Shown: positions 35,096 through 44,753, counted from the stretch's first letter. The stretch is DNA of 64,000 nucleotides from Cellulomonas sp. PhB143 (GCF_003752595.1 NZ_RKIJ01000009.1:124001-188000), one strand, 5' to 3'. Made by a program: numbers and translations. Notes: generated by a model not told the origin, from the sequence alone.

Positions 35096-35920
35096 CTAGT
35101 ACGAGTGGCGGACCGCCATGACCTGCTTGACGCTCTCGACATCGAACTCCTCGCCCAGCCACTCGAACATCGCACGCAAGCTTGCGGGATCGGCGATGTA
35201 TTCGTCGTAGTGCACACGGAAGGCTCGATCTCCCAGCACCTTGCACATCGCATCCAGCTTGGCCTCGTACTCGCCCAGCTTCTCCAGCGCCTGCGGGTCC
35301 TTGGCCCACCACTTGCTCTGCGCGACCACCTCGTGCTCGCGCGTGTTGACGACAAATCGCGCCCCGGGGAACACGGAGACGACGAATGCCAGGTACTCCT
35401 GGTAGTCCGGCGTGAACCACCGGATCTCCTTGTATCCAACGACGCGCGCGTCCAGCGGCGGGTGGATCACGGTGGCCAGCGCCAACCCCTGCAGCTGCTC
35501 TCGCGCGGCCGGGTCGTCGTAGAGATCGATGCCGTAGTAGGGGTGAGACGAGGCCAGCTCCGTGCTCCGACGCTGCTTGTTCGAGTTAAATCTCATCCGC
35601 TCCCGAAACTCATACAGCCCGCGAAGTGCGTCGCCGTTCTCACCGCGGATCGCATACCCCGGGATCGAGTTCAGAATTCCCTGGAGCAGCGTGGAGCCCG
35701 AACGGCCGTAGGTCACGATGAAGAGGTAGCCAAGGCCGGCGGGCGCCTCGCCCGCGCGCGTGCCGAGCTGAGCCAAGAGCTCGTCTCGCTCTCTCCTCGC
35801 GCGCTTCAGCCTCCGCCTCGACTTGTCCAGCTCGGCACGCAACGAGTCGCGCTCGTCCACGAGCGATCGCAGCCGCGGGGAGGCTCCCAGCAGGAGTTCG
35901 CGCAACTTCTCTGACGCCAC
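35096..35920 (-). CDS. PAPS-dependent sulfotransferase with N-terminal coiled coil
   Basis: This is a 274-residue protein from GTG 35920. Residues about 12-52 form a charged coiled coil (RSLVDERDSLRAELDKSRRR). The 5'-phosphosulfate-binding loop is FIVTYGRSGSTLLQGILNSI (about 66-85), and the 3'-phosphate-binding segment is ARFVVNTREHEVVAQSKWW (about 185-203). The C-terminus RVHYDEYIADPASLRAMFEW is a typical sulfotransferase ending. It would move sulfate from PAPS to a hydroxyl on a glycan or polyol. The coiled coil may tether it to a partner. It is last in the minus-strand line from 42700, beside the glycosyltransferase at 35994, and about 0.8 kb from cysC. The protein looks complete despite the IS remnant at its 3' side. 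Confidence 0.88.
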   Translation of the reverse strand: MASEKLRELLLGASPRLRSLVDERDSLRAELDKSRRRLKRARRERDELLAQLGTRAGEAPAGLGYLFIVTYGRSGSTLLQGILNSIPGYAIRGENGDALRGLYEFRERMRFNSNKQRRSTELASSHPYYGIDLYDDPAAREQLQGLALATVIHPPLDARVVGYKEIRWFTPDYQEYLAFVVSVFPGARFVVNTREHEVVAQSKWWAKDPQALEKLGEYEAKLDAMCKVLGDRAFRVHYDEYIADPASLRAMFEWLGEEFDVESVKQVMAVRHSY

Positions 35921-35993
35921 AGTTCTCTACTCACAATCCACTAGACCGTTCGAATTTCTTCAGCGGTGGCGCACGGGCGGGACCGCCGACAAA

Positions 35994-37154
35994 TCATGCA
36001 CTACGCCGCCGGCGCGCGACCGCGTCGCGGATATCGAGGTCGGCGACGAGCCTTTCCGGATCGACGACGGCGGCCTTGCGGCGATATTTCCAGTCGGTGT
36101 TCACGCCCTTGAAGTGCCGGTGCAAGATCTCTGGATCCACGTCGAGCTGGAGAGGATTGAGGCTGTGAACGCGCCATTGGACGCTGCCGGGGAGCCGGCG
36201 AGGGTCGATGCACCACTTCTTCGTCGTCGCCTTCAGAGTCGGGTCGTAATGGAAATAGTCCGCGAAGGACGGAACCCCCTCGACAGCCTCTTCCGAGGCC
36301 TTCTCGATCCAACGCCCCTGGAACACGACCGCCCCATAGCGGGCTTCACTGGCGTGCGCGTAGACCGCTCGACCGTCCGCGGTCAGGACCAGCTCATCGA
36401 TGTCGACGCTCAACACGCCCGATGCGCGCGCAAGGTACCTGCGCCGGGCGTGCTCGAGCACCGAGTACTGGCAGTAGTCGGAGTCCCAACGCACCGCAGG
36501 CCCTCCCCCTGGCCCGTAGGGGAAGTTCCACGGGACAACGACGACGACCTCGATGCCCGGCACCCGGGACAACGTCGAGAGGATGTCCTCCGGCGTGTAC
36601 GCATCGGACCCGTTGTCGTAGAAGAGCACCGCTGACGTTCCGTGCTCCCGGGCGTAATACTCCGCCCACTCCTCCACCCACAACAGGTCGTTGTTCTTCG
36701 ACAACGTGACCAGGACGCGGTGTCCCGCGAAAAGCTCCTGCCCCGACTCTTGCACCACGAGCGTCGCTCGACCCAGCGGGCCCTCGACCTGGATCTCGCG
36801 CGTTCGCCGTGGGACGAGACGTCGATGGCCCTCACCGGTCGGAACGAGATGGGACTCCTGCGTGCGGCCACGATCGTAGAAGGTTGGCAAGAGCTCTCCG
36901 CCGGGCCCGTTCCACCGCCATGTGCTCGCGCCCAGTCCCTTGGCCAAATTTCGCGTCGGCGGCCCCGCGAGGCCCACGACTCCACCCTCGTCGAAGACGT
37001 CGTAGAAGAGGGTGCTCGCGTCGTAGGCGTCCTCGTACCCGTCCTGGCGAAGCTCCGGAGGGCGAGGCGACGAACGCCGGATCGGCGCATCGGCTGGCAA
37101 GACCCATGAACTGAGCTGGGCGACATGCCGGTTGCTGGTGCTCTTCGATGACAC
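35994..37154 (-). CDS. Glycosyltransferase (GT92/DUF23-like)
   Basis: This is a 386-residue protein from GTG 37154, preceded by AGGAAGGAA. The catalytic region has VLVTLSKNNDLLWVEEWAEY, HGTSAVLFYDNGSDAYTPED, CQYSVLEHARRRYLARASG and the metal-binding motif VLSVDIDELVLTADGRAV near residue 250. Histidine-rich HRHFKGVNTDWKYRRK occurs near the end. This pattern matches GT92-like (DUF23) enzymes that often add galactose; the actual donor is unknown. The first 120 residues lack a clear match. Position between the large TagF-like gene and the sulfotransferase suggests it adds the sugar that is then sulfated (inference). Confidence 0.78.
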   Translation of the reverse strand: MSSKSTSNRHVAQLSSWVLPADAPIRRSSPRPPELRQDGYEDAYDASTLFYDVFDEGGVVGLAGPPTRNLAKGLGASTWRWNGPGGELLPTFYDRGRTQESHLVPTGEGHRRLVPRRTREIQVEGPLGRATLVVQESGQELFAGHRVLVTLSKNNDLLWVEEWAEYYAREHGTSAVLFYDNGSDAYTPEDILSTLSRVPGIEVVVVVPWNFPYGPGGGPAVRWDSDYCQYSVLEHARRRYLARASGVLSVDIDELVLTADGRAVYAHASEARYGAVVFQGRWIEKASEEAVEGVPSFADYFHYDPTLKATTKKWCIDPRRLPGSVQWRVHSLNPLQLDVDPEILHRHFKGVNTDWKYRRKAAVVDPERLVADLDIRDAVARRRRSA

Positions 37155-37205
37155 TTCGGTTCCTTCCTGAAGTGCGACGAACGCCGCTACCCGACCGGCG
37201 CCCCG

Positions 37206-40200
37206 CTAGAAGAACCCGTCGATAACTCGGTCCGAAGCTTTTCCGTCCTCGAGGGCGTTGAACCGTTCCGTCCACGCCTCGTACCGTGCCGAGAACTCAG
37301 CTGCCACGCCGTCGAGGGATCGTAGCGCGTCGACGAGCTCTTCGGTCGAACGGAGGATCGGCCCCGGCGCCTCGGCCTCGAAGTCGAAGTAAAAACCTCG
37401 GACGCGGTCCCGGTAGTCGTCGATGTCGGGCGCCAAGAACATGACGGGGCGACGCGTCACGGTGTAGTCGAACATCACCGACGAGAAGTCGGTCACGAGG
37501 ACGTCGGCCGCCGCGTAGAGCTCGGCGACCTCACCGTACCTCGAGACGTCCACGACGTTTTCCCCGGAGACACCCGTCCCGTGGAGCAGCGTGTTCGAGT
37601 GTCCGCGGACCAGCACGACGTACTCGTCGCCGAGCTCTGCTGCGAACTTTTCGAAGTCCAGGTGGTAGACCGACTGATACCGCCCGGGCTTGCCGTCGTA
37701 CTTGTCGTCGCGCCAGGTCGGCGCGTACAGCAACAGCTTTCGAGGGTCGTCCACGAGCCCCAGGAGGCGTCGAGCCTTGGCGGCAGCGCCCCCCGGATCG
37801 TTGACGAGGACGTCGTTTCGCGGATATCCGCTCTCGAGGACGGACCCCTCGTAGGCAAACGCTCTGGGAAAGATCCCGCTGCAGAACCGGTTGGGCGAGA
37901 TCAGGCCGTCCCAACTGCGAGCCTCACGGTCCATCATCTCCAGGTAGTTGCGGTAGCTGAACAGAACCCGCTTGATGTCGTGGCCGATCAGCTTCAACGG
38001 TGTCCCGTGCCAGGTCTGCAGGTACTTCTGCTCGTCGGCCTGCTCGAAGAAGGCCGGAAAATTGCTGTTGTTGACCAGATAGCGTGCCGAACCCAGCACG
38101 CGGTACCACTCGGCACTGAGCCGGACGAGCGGCACGGTGCCCTCCGGCACCTCGACAGAGCTGTCGTTCACGCTCCAATACGACGTGATATCGGGACGCA
38201 CGACCCGTAGCCGCTGCCAGATCGCGTGGGGGTTGCACGTGACGTTCCTGCCGTGGAACGACTCGAAGAGGACGGCCTCCTCACGCGCGGCGTGGCGCGC
38301 CGGCTCATAGACCGTCTCCTGGAGCGTCCGTTGACTGAGCGCCGAGTTCACGCCGCCGGTATCGGCAAGCACCTCGAGCACTGGCCGGCGTTCCCGGGTG
38401 CTCCGCACCCAGAGGTCGCCGCCCTGGTTCAGAGCCGGCAAAGAACCCCAACATGCGTTGCCCCAGACGGTACACACAGGCTGGCCGCCGGCGTACTCGC
38501 ACACGAGCTCGTAGAGCCCGGGCGGCAACCGTCGCTCACTGCCCGACCACTCTCGGAACGAGAGGGGGAACCTCATCTCGAACGAACCGCCCGGGTCGAT
38601 GCGGACGGAGCTTGCAGAGACGTCGACCCGTGACCCGGTGAGGCGGACGTTCGAGAGCCCTTCAACCGCTCCCTCGCCGCGAAGCGCCCACTCCCCGTCA
38701 TCGAACCGGTGCTCGGTAACGACGAGCGTGGCGCCACCTCGGGTGATCGCGACGTTGCCGCGATCGGTACGCCGCACACCGACGCCAGGTGCGAGCACCC
38801 GTCGGTCCGGGAACCCGGCGGGAACTGCGATGGCTTGGTATTTTCCGGCCTTGGCACGCAGACGCCACGTCCGGTGCGCCGCCAGATCGCTCGCGGCACC
38901 ACGCAGCACGGCACGGTGAAGGTTCTCCCTCCCGACCACCGCGCTGGCCTTGGCGGTGTGGCGTCGGCGATTGCCGTCGTGGATCGCGACCACCGTGATG
39001 TCCTCATGCTCGGAGCAGAGCGTCAGCTCGACGTCGTCGTCGACCACCCGGACGTCCTCGAGCATGACACCGATGACCTCAGGCAGCACCGTCAGCGTGC
39101 CGTCCACCCACTCGAGGCGGTTCCTGCGCAGCGACTCCGGCGGACTCGCGAGCGGTAACTTCGCCGCACCGTTCGCCCGCGGACGTTCCAGGGGCGCCTC
39201 GCGGACGATCCCGGCCGTGGTCACCCGCAACCAGACACCACCCATGGCGGCCCGGAGCCCGCTCAGGTCGAGTCGCGCGACAAAGCCTGCCGGATCGTAG
39301 TCCAGCCACCGGTTCCGGATGTGCTGCATCGGCCGGACGCCGGCGTCATGCCGCCCCTCGGCCGACGCGAGCACGACCCCTCCCGGATCTTTGACCAAGA
39401 TCTCGATCCGGGTCTCGTGCTCAGCAAGGTCGATGTTCGCGATGAATGCCCAGGCGCGGAGAACGAGCAGGTCGGTCCCCTCCCACGAGACACCGCGGAG
39501 CGAGCTGGTCAGCCGCAGCGCCGCCTCGCCGAACGTGAGCACGTCCGCCGGGATCGGCCGACCGACCTGACGGAGCTCCGGCGCACGGACGACAACCGTG
39601 CCGCTCTCCACGGACGTGGCGACACCGCCGCCGTTCTTGCGCTCGAACTCCCGCAGCAGCTCGACGTCCTCGCGGTCGCCGTGCACGCAGGTCCATGCGA
39701 TCGCGCGCTTGATCGGAGAGGTCCGGTAGTGGAACGACCAGTCCCTCTCGTCGAAGATCGCCGTGAGCCATCGCACGATCACGGCGTAATACTCGTCCTC
39801 GACCCAGTCGACGTCCTTGACATACAGAGCTAGGTCGTTTCCGAGGATCCGCCGGTCGAGCCACTCCCGACGCAGCGCCGGGTTGCCGTGGGCCTTGAGC
39901 ATCTCGTTCACCGCGCAGGTGACGGACTCGCGGTCCTTGAGGTTTCTCAGCTCGGCCGTAGTCTGAGTGATGGACCCCCCGTCCGTGCGGATCGTCCAGT
40001 TGTAGACCGACGTGCTGAGCACGTCGAAACGCCGAGCATTCAGGTAGGCGTTGACGGACGGCACCTGGTCCTCGTAGTAGATCCCCTCCGGGAACGAGAA
40101 GTTGATCCGCGAGAGGAACTCACGCGTGTAGAGCTTGTTGGTGGCGAAGACGTCGAGGATCATGTCAGGGCGATCGGCGATCGTGACGCCGAGGTCGTCG

Positions 40201-40700
40201 ACGGCGTGCAGCTCCGCCACCCATGCCGCCGTCAGTTTTTTGCCGTTCTCGACGCGCTGCATCGCACCGCACGCGAAGTCCGAGCCAGTCGCCCGCACCG
40301 AGCTCAGGAGGCTCTCGACGGCATTCCGGGGGATCGTGTCGTCCGAGTCGACGAACATGACGTGTTTGCCGCGCGCGAGGGCAAGCCCCCGGTTGCGCGC
40401 GTTGCCGAGCCCGCCGTTCCGCTGGCGGACGTACCGGACCCTCTTGTCGGACTCCTCCACGGCCCGCACCACGGACCCCGTGGAGTCGCTCGATCCGTCG
40501 TCGACGACGACGATCTCGAGGGAGCGCTCAGTCTGGTTGAGGATGCTGTGAAGGCAAGCCCGGACGAAGGCCTCGGCGTTGTACGCCGGCACCACGACGG
40601 TGACTTCCGGCGGTTCACGGCGCACTCGTCGCCACGCAACAGCGCCGAGCGTCCTCAGGCGCCTTGCGGCCGACCGCGCGCGCGAATGTGTTGCACCCAT
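37206..40700 (-). CDS. Bifunctional GT2 glycosyltransferase / CDP-glycerol glycerophosphotransferase (TagF type)
   Basis: This is a 1164-residue protein. The N-terminal GT2 domain (about 33-250) has VTVVVPAYNAEAFVRACLHS, VVVDDGSSDSTG, NGGLGNARNRGLALARG and MFVDSDDTIP. A long middle region (about 400-800) reads as beta-rich modules. The C-terminal polymerase domain has LQTWHGTPLKLIGHDIKRVL near residue 897, LLLYAPTWRDDKYDGKPG, VVLVRGHSNTLLHG and LVTDFSSVMFDYTVTRRPVM. These are classical TagF features, so this is the main candidate polymerase of a polyol-phosphate chain, with its own glycosyltransferase. A reading starting further upstream overlaps the nucleotidyltransferase gene and is rejected; the start lies 1 bp after that gene's stop. 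Confidence 0.92.
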   Translation of the reverse strand: MGATHSRARSAARRLRTLGAVAWRRVRREPPEVTVVVPAYNAEAFVRACLHSILNQTERSLEIVVVDDGSSDSTGSVVRAVEESDKRVRYVRQRNGGLGNARNRGLALARGKHVMFVDSDDTIPRNAVESLLSSVRATGSDFACGAMQRVENGKKLTAAWVAELHAVDDLGVTIADRPDMILDVFATNKLYTREFLSRINFSFPEGIYYEDQVPSVNAYLNARRFDVLSTSVYNWTIRTDGGSITQTTAELRNLKDRESVTCAVNEMLKAHGNPALRREWLDRRILGNDLALYVKDVDWVEDEYYAVIVRWLTAIFDERDWSFHYRTSPIKRAIAWTCVHGDREDVELLREFERKNGGGVATSVESGTVVVRAPELRQVGRPIPADVLTFGEAALRLTSSLRGVSWEGTDLLVLRAWAFIANIDLAEHETRIEILVKDPGGVVLASAEGRHDAGVRPMQHIRNRWLDYDPAGFVARLDLSGLRAAMGGVWLRVTTAGIVREAPLERPRANGAAKLPLASPPESLRRNRLEWVDGTLTVLPEVIGVMLEDVRVVDDDVELTLCSEHEDITVVAIHDGNRRRHTAKASAVVGRENLHRAVLRGAASDLAAHRTWRLRAKAGKYQAIAVPAGFPDRRVLAPGVGVRRTDRGNVAITRGGATLVVTEHRFDDGEWALRGEGAVEGLSNVRLTGSRVDVSASSVRIDPGGSFEMRFPLSFREWSGSERRLPPGLYELVCEYAGGQPVCTVWGNACWGSLPALNQGGDLWVRSTRERRPVLEVLADTGGVNSALSQRTLQETVYEPARHAAREEAVLFESFHGRNVTCNPHAIWQRLRVVRPDITSYWSVNDSSVEVPEGTVPLVRLSAEWYRVLGSARYLVNNSNFPAFFEQADEQKYLQTWHGTPLKLIGHDIKRVLFSYRNYLEMMDREARSWDGLISPNRFCSGIFPRAFAYEGSVLESGYPRNDVLVNDPGGAAAKARRLLGLVDDPRKLLLYAPTWRDDKYDGKPGRYQSVYHLDFEKFAAELGDEYVVLVRGHSNTLLHGTGVSGENVVDVSRYGEVAELYAAADVLVTDFSSVMFDYTVTRRPVMFLAPDIDDYRDRVRGFYFDFEAEAPGPILRSTEELVDALRSLDGVAAEFSARYEAWTERFNALEDGKASDRVIDGFF

Positions 40701-40701
40701 C

Positions 40702-41400
40702 TCAGACGTGCTCGTTCGCACGCTCGAGGTCACCTTCGAAGTCGACCTCCACCGCGTACAGGTCGCTGATGTCCACCGGCTCGACCTTGAGACCGTGCTC
40801 CGCGATCCCGACCTCGATACCACGCTCGAAGTAGTCCTGGTCGTCGACCGCGTCCAACTTCTCGACGAGATACGCCTTGTCGGAGGCGGCGACGTAGTTG
40901 ATACCGACGGCCTCGCCCAACGCGCTGCTGGTGGGCACCTGCTTCGAGAGGTCCTTGATGTGCCCGTCGTCGTCGACGGTGTACTTGACCTCCTCCTCCG
41001 CGACGGAGGCCGTGTTCACGCACACGAAAGACTTGTCCCGGTCGATCAGCGGCTGGACGCGGCGGAGCACCTCGGCATCGAACACGACGTCACCGTTCAT
41101 CCAGAGGACTCCGCGGTCGCCAGTCACCCGAAGCGCCTTCAGCAGGCTCTTGGCGGTGTTCGTCTGATCGTAGAGCTCGTTGTACGCATAGGCCACGTCG
41201 GGTGCGGCTTCGAGGATCGCCTCAAGCTTGAAACCCACGACCACCAGCACCTGCGCATCAGGCCCGAAGCTCTCGCTGACGTTGCCGAGCTGCTGGGCAA
41301 GGATGGTCCGGCCGTCCTTGAGGGTGGTCAGGGGCTTGGGGTAGGGGCGGCCGAGCCGCGTGCCCATACCCGCAGCCAGGATCACGACCTGCGGTGACAT
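40702..41400 (-). CDS. LicC-like NTP transferase (phosphocholine/polyol-phosphate cytidylyltransferase family)
   Basis: This is a 232-residue nucleotidyltransferase. The N-terminal motif is VVILAAGMGTRLGRPYPKPL; later come VLWMNGDVVFDAEVLRRV (metal Asp) and YFERGIEVGIAEHGLKVEPV. This is the LicC-like branch of NTP transferases, which makes CDP-choline or related CDP/UDP-activated small groups. Coupled spacing (1 bp) with the TagF-like gene downstream and the TagB/F gene upstream suggests it supplies an activated donor to these transferases. No choline kinase (LicA) or LicD-like transferase is present, so choline is doubtful; a CDP-polyol or sugar-1-phosphate product is possible. Confidence 0.8.
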   Translation of the reverse strand: MSPQVVILAAGMGTRLGRPYPKPLTTLKDGRTILAQQLGNVSESFGPDAQVLVVVGFKLEAILEAAPDVAYAYNELYDQTNTAKSLLKALRVTGDRGVLWMNGDVVFDAEVLRRVQPLIDRDKSFVCVNTASVAEEEVKYTVDDDGHIKDLSKQVPTSSALGEAVGINYVAASDKAYLVEKLDAVDDQDYFERGIEVGIAEHGLKVEPVDISDLYAVEVDFEGDLERANEHV

Positions 41401-41401
41401 C

Positions 41402-42700
41402 TCAAAAACCTTTCGTGGTGGTTACCGGGACGTCCGTGCCCGGCTGTGCGTCATGCGTTCGCTCGAAAAACCGAGAGGCGTCGAAGGTCGCCATCACCGC
41501 CGTACAGGCATCAACGAACTTGCGCGTCGACGCGCCTGGCGTTGTGTCGCCGAGATGGTATTCGGTAAGTCGGCGAACCCGTTCGGACAGTTCCGGGTCT
41601 GAGGCGGCGGAATCGATGATCGCGACGGCCTGGTCCAGGCCGTCCACCGAGATCCGCGGCACCAGGTCGGTCAGCGCAGTCGATGCGGGCACCGCCGAGG
41701 TGCACTCGGGAACGGTCATCACGAGCGGCCGGCCCGTGGGCAGCCAGTCCATCGCGACGCCCGAGACGTCGCATACGAGCACGTCTGCACCAGCAATCGA
41801 CGAGGCGAGGGAAACCGTCGTGTCCACCCGGTGGTCTCCGCCGGCCGCGGCGATCAGCAACCGGACCCGAGCATCGGCGTCGCCGTAGACGGGATCACTG
41901 CAGCCGGACAACGGGTGCGGGCGGTAGACGACCCGATGGCCGCCGGTGGCAAGGAGCGCGGAGACCAGCGCCTCGCCGTGCGTGACGATGCTCCCGTAGG
42001 CGGCCGCGGGCTCTGAGCCCTCCCAGGTCGGCGCGTAGAGGACGGTCGTCCGGGGATCGCCGTCCGCCGGCGGCGCGGCCATAATCAGGGCCATCTGTTC
42101 CTCGACCTGCGGGCGCCCCACGGCGATGCAGCGCGCCGACGGGTCGTAGAAGGTGATGTGCCGCGCGATCCGGTCGATCGCGGCCTGGCCAGCGACGAAG
42201 TTGAAGTCGTACGCCTTGAACTGGTTCGAGACGGTGACGCCCTTGTCGCTGTCTCCGTGCATGACGTTCACGTGCGCCATCGAGCTCAGGCGAAGGTTCG
42301 TGAAGTTCGCCGGATTGTGATTGACGTAGATCGCGAGGCGTACCGCTGATCTGCTGAGCAGGTCCTCGACCGTCGCCGGCCGCGCAACGACGATCGCGTC
42401 CAACCCGGACCGCTCCCGCACCGAACGCGCCGTGCGCGAGTCTCTCAGCACCACCACGACGCGGTGGACCGTGTCCAGCTCGCGGAGCACCGCGTACCAC
42501 TGTTCGAGTTGATAGAGGGAACCCGGCGGGTCGGGGAAATAGACCATCACCCGGTGCGGCAGTGTGGTGCCGAGCAGCGACTCGTCCTCACCGAGGCCGT
42601 CGGCGACTCCGCCGGGAACGAGACCGAGCCGACGCACAAGTCGCCACGCGCGGGTGCGGAGGGTACGGATCGGCCCGTTACCCCGTGGTGCCCCCGCCAT
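41402..42700 (-). CDS. CDP-glycerol/polyol-phosphate transferase, TagB/TagF family (HGDSDK subtype)
   Basis: This is a 432-residue protein from ATG 42700, preceded by GAGGGAG. The upstream TTG at 42724 is less likely. Seen motifs are VYFPDPPGSLYQLEQWYAVL, NVMHGDSDKGVTVSNQFKAY, TVLYAPTWEGSEPAAAYGSI, VVYRPHPLSG and VCDVSGVAMDWLPTGRPLVM. It belongs with the proteins at 27669 and 54600, most closely the latter, with which it shares PTWEGxxPxAAYGS and DWLPTGRPL. It is predicted to add one or more polyol-phosphate units to the lipid-linked primer. It is first in the minus-strand line ending with the sulfotransferase. Confidence 0.88.
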   Translation of the reverse strand: MAGAPRGNGPIRTLRTRAWRLVRRLGLVPGGVADGLGEDESLLGTTLPHRVMVYFPDPPGSLYQLEQWYAVLRELDTVHRVVVVLRDSRTARSVRERSGLDAIVVARPATVEDLLSRSAVRLAIYVNHNPANFTNLRLSSMAHVNVMHGDSDKGVTVSNQFKAYDFNFVAGQAAIDRIARHITFYDPSARCIAVGRPQVEEQMALIMAAPPADGDPRTTVLYAPTWEGSEPAAAYGSIVTHGEALVSALLATGGHRVVYRPHPLSGCSDPVYGDADARVRLLIAAAGGDHRVDTTVSLASSIAGADVLVCDVSGVAMDWLPTGRPLVMTVPECTSAVPASTALTDLVPRISVDGLDQAVAIIDSAASDPELSERVRRLTEYHLGDTTPGASTRKFVDACTAVMATFDASRFFERTHDAQPGTDVPVTTTKGF

Positions 42701-42732
42701 GATGCTCCCTCGCCCGCGTACCAAACGGATGG

Positions 42733-42738
42733 AGCATA
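42733..42738 (-). promoter_or_regulatory. Putative -10 box (TATGCT) for the 42700 transcription unit
   Basis: On the minus strand TATGCT lies 32 bp before ATG 42700 in the 124-bp gap downstream of the exporter ATPase gene, so the transferase line can be transcribed separately from the exporter. Confidence 0.4.
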
Positions 42739-42824
42739 GCGCGACTCGAAGCGGCGATCGGGCACATAACCTTCACCGCGTGTTCATTCACCCGACATAC
42801 AGGGCACTTCACCCGGGCAAAGTG

Positions 42825-43712
42825 CTACGACTTCGCCCTCGCGTCCCGCTTGCGACGCTCTCGCACCTGGCGGACGAACTGCTTGTACTCCTCGCACACC
42901 TCGTCGGCCGGCCCGTCCCGGACCAACCGTCCCTTGTGCACCCACAGGACCCGGGCGCACATCGCCTCCACGGTCGCGATCGAGTGACTGACGAGGAACA
43001 CGGTGCCCGCGTTCTCCCGCACCCCGTCGATGCGTTCTTTGCTCTTCTGCCGGAAAGTCGCGTCGCCCGTCGCCAGCGCCTCGTCGATCATGAGGATGTC
43101 CGGCGTTGCGGCCGACGAGATCGCGAACCGCAGCCGCGCCCCCATCCCGGAGGAGTACGCCTTCATCGGCAGGTACACCGCGTCACCGATACCCGAGAAC
43201 TCGACGATCTCATCGAAGCGCTCCCGCACCTGTCGCTGGGTCAGGCCCAGCGCGAGGCCACCGATCATGATGTTCCGCTCGCCGGTGAGGCTGCTCATGA
43301 GCACGGCGTTGACACCCAGCAGGGACGGCTCGCCGGAGACATAGACGGCGCCCTGAGTCGGCGGGATGAGTCCCGCGACGGCCCGCAGAAGCGTGCTCTT
43401 CCCCGACCCGTTGATCCCGACGATGCCGATCGACTCGCCGTAGTGCGCGACGAACGAGATCCCCTGGACCGCCTTGACCTCGCGGACTCCGCCGAGCTGG
43501 TCGCGACCGGAGGTGAGGATGCGCTTGGCGAACGAAGGCTTCTCCTCCGGCGTCGGGCTGACCTTCTTACCCCCGAATACCCGGTAGGTGATGTGGAGGT
43601 CGTCCACCACCAGCGAGGGCGCACCGATCTCCGTGACGACGGGGCCGGAACCCTCGAGGTCTTCCGGGTCGATCTCGAAGTCGATCTCGTCGTCCGCGCC
43701 ACGCTCAGTCAC
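42825..43712 (-). CDS. TagH-type ABC transporter ATPase (polysaccharide/teichoic acid export)
   Basis: This is a 295-residue ATPase from GTG 43712. Motifs are Walker A IVGINGSGKSTLLRAVAG (about 95-112), the signature MKAYSSGMGARLRFAISS and Walker B DILMIDEALATGDATF, followed by VFLVSHSIATVEAMCARV. The YSSGM signature and LATGD form are typical of the TagH/Wzt group exporting lipid-linked polymers. An acidic N-terminal stretch (EIDFEIDPEDLEGS) precedes the domain, and a Wzt-type C-terminal carbohydrate-binding domain is absent, as in TagH of short type. It overlaps the permease by 8 bp. Together they carry finished polymer across the membrane. Confidence 0.94.
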   Translation of the reverse strand: MTERGADDEIDFEIDPEDLEGSGPVVTEIGAPSLVVDDLHITYRVFGGKKVSPTPEEKPSFAKRILTSGRDQLGGVREVKAVQGISFVAHYGESIGIVGINGSGKSTLLRAVAGLIPPTQGAVYVSGEPSLLGVNAVLMSSLTGERNIMIGGLALGLTQRQVRERFDEIVEFSGIGDAVYLPMKAYSSGMGARLRFAISSAATPDILMIDEALATGDATFRQKSKERIDGVRENAGTVFLVSHSIATVEAMCARVLWVHKGRLVRDGPADEVCEEYKQFVRQVRERRKRDARAKS

Positions 43713-44685
43713 GCCCGTACCTCTCCTCGCCGCGCCAGAACACCAGGAACCCGACGACGAGGAAGGCGAGCGCCCAGCCGATGCCCCACCACCACATCGT
43801 GACGTCGGGCGGGATGCTCGGCTCGTCCGTGATGGCTGCACGTGCCAGGTACAGGTAGACGGCCACGGGCTGGTGCTCGAGGGCCACGCCGAACGGACCG
43901 TCTCCCACGCGCAGCGTGATGCTGAACAGGACGCCCGAGCCGTACATGAGGAACCGCATCACGAAGGGGATGAGGTTCTTCAGGTCCGGCGTGATGGCGA
44001 CCCAACGCCCGACGAGGAACGCGCACCCGGTGGAGAAGAGCCACAGCAGCGCGACGGCGGGCAGCACGAGGATCCAGGACCAGTCGAGCGGGACCGGGCC
44101 CTGCCCGGGGATGTACTGGCTGCTGAACGCGATGATCCCCATGACGATCAGCGCCGGCACAAGGGTCGTCAGCTCGGAGAGGACCTGGGAGATCGGGAGC
44201 ACCGCACGGGGGAAGTGCACCGAGCGGACGAGGTTCACGTTGCCGCTGATCGACCGGGAACCTGCGACGACCGACTGCTCGAAGAAGCGGAACATGAACG
44301 TGCCGACAACGATGAAAGCGATGCCGTTCGACATGCCTCGGGTCGACTGGAGGATCAGGCCGAACATGATCACGTAGACGGCGGCGTTGAGCAGCGGGTT
44401 CAGCACGGCCCAGAGCTGGCCGAGGTAGCTGTTCTGGTTGCGGGCCTGCGACTTGGAGGTCGCGAGGACACCGATGAACGCCCGGCGCTCCCACAGCTGG
44501 CGTACGTACTTGCGCAGCGGAGGCCGCACCCCCATGCGGGTCAGCCCGTGCTCCGCCACGAGCGCGTCGCGCTCCTGCGGCGAGAGGCGCTGGTCGAGCG
44601 GCGCCGGGACCCCCTCGTCCTCCACGAGAACCCGCCGAGCACGCACCGCGCCGGCTGGCTCGCTCTGCTGGGAGGTCGTTGACAC
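43705..44685 (-). CDS. TagG-type ABC permease (polysaccharide/teichoic acid export)
   Basis: This is a 326-residue ABC-2-type permease from GTG 44685. Cytoplasmic residues 1-85 precede about six membrane segments. Family sequences seen are NSYLGQLWAVLNPLLNAAVY, GIAFIVVGTFMFRFFEQSVV, NLVRSVHFPRAVLPISQVLS and a C-terminal aromatic helix with WWWGIGWALAFLVVGFLVFW. It forms the channel with the ATPase encoded next. One exporter in a locus with several polymerases suggests that a single, multi-step polymer is made. Confidence 0.94.
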   Translation of the reverse strand: MSTTSQQSEPAGAVRARRVLVEDEGVPAPLDQRLSPQERDALVAEHGLTRMGVRPPLRKYVRQLWERRAFIGVLATSKSQARNQNSYLGQLWAVLNPLLNAAVYVIMFGLILQSTRGMSNGIAFIVVGTFMFRFFEQSVVAGSRSISGNVNLVRSVHFPRAVLPISQVLSELTTLVPALIVMGIIAFSSQYIPGQGPVPLDWSWILVLPAVALLWLFSTGCAFLVGRWVAITPDLKNLIPFVMRFLMYGSGVLFSITLRVGDGPFGVALEHQPVAVYLYLARAAITDEPSIPPDVTMWWWGIGWALAFLVVGFLVFWRGEERYGRD

Positions 44686-44746
44686 TGGCGGGGCACCGTT
44701 TCAGGGAGGGGGTGTGATCCGGCGCCTCGTCGAACACGCCGACGCC

Positions 44747-44753
44747 TATAGTA
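44747..44753. promoter_or_regulatory. Overlapping, near-palindromic -10 boxes in a divergent region
   Basis: TATAGT (44747-44752) on plus and TACTAT (44748-44753) on minus both fit TANNNT. They sit between the exporter permease (start 44685, minus) and the gene at 44888 (plus), and could drive both divergent units. Confidence 0.45.

Noticed and set aside
40702-41400. Assignment as a true choline cytidylyltransferase LicC
   Set aside because: No choline kinase, choline transporter or LicD-like transferase is in the window; only family-level naming is justified.
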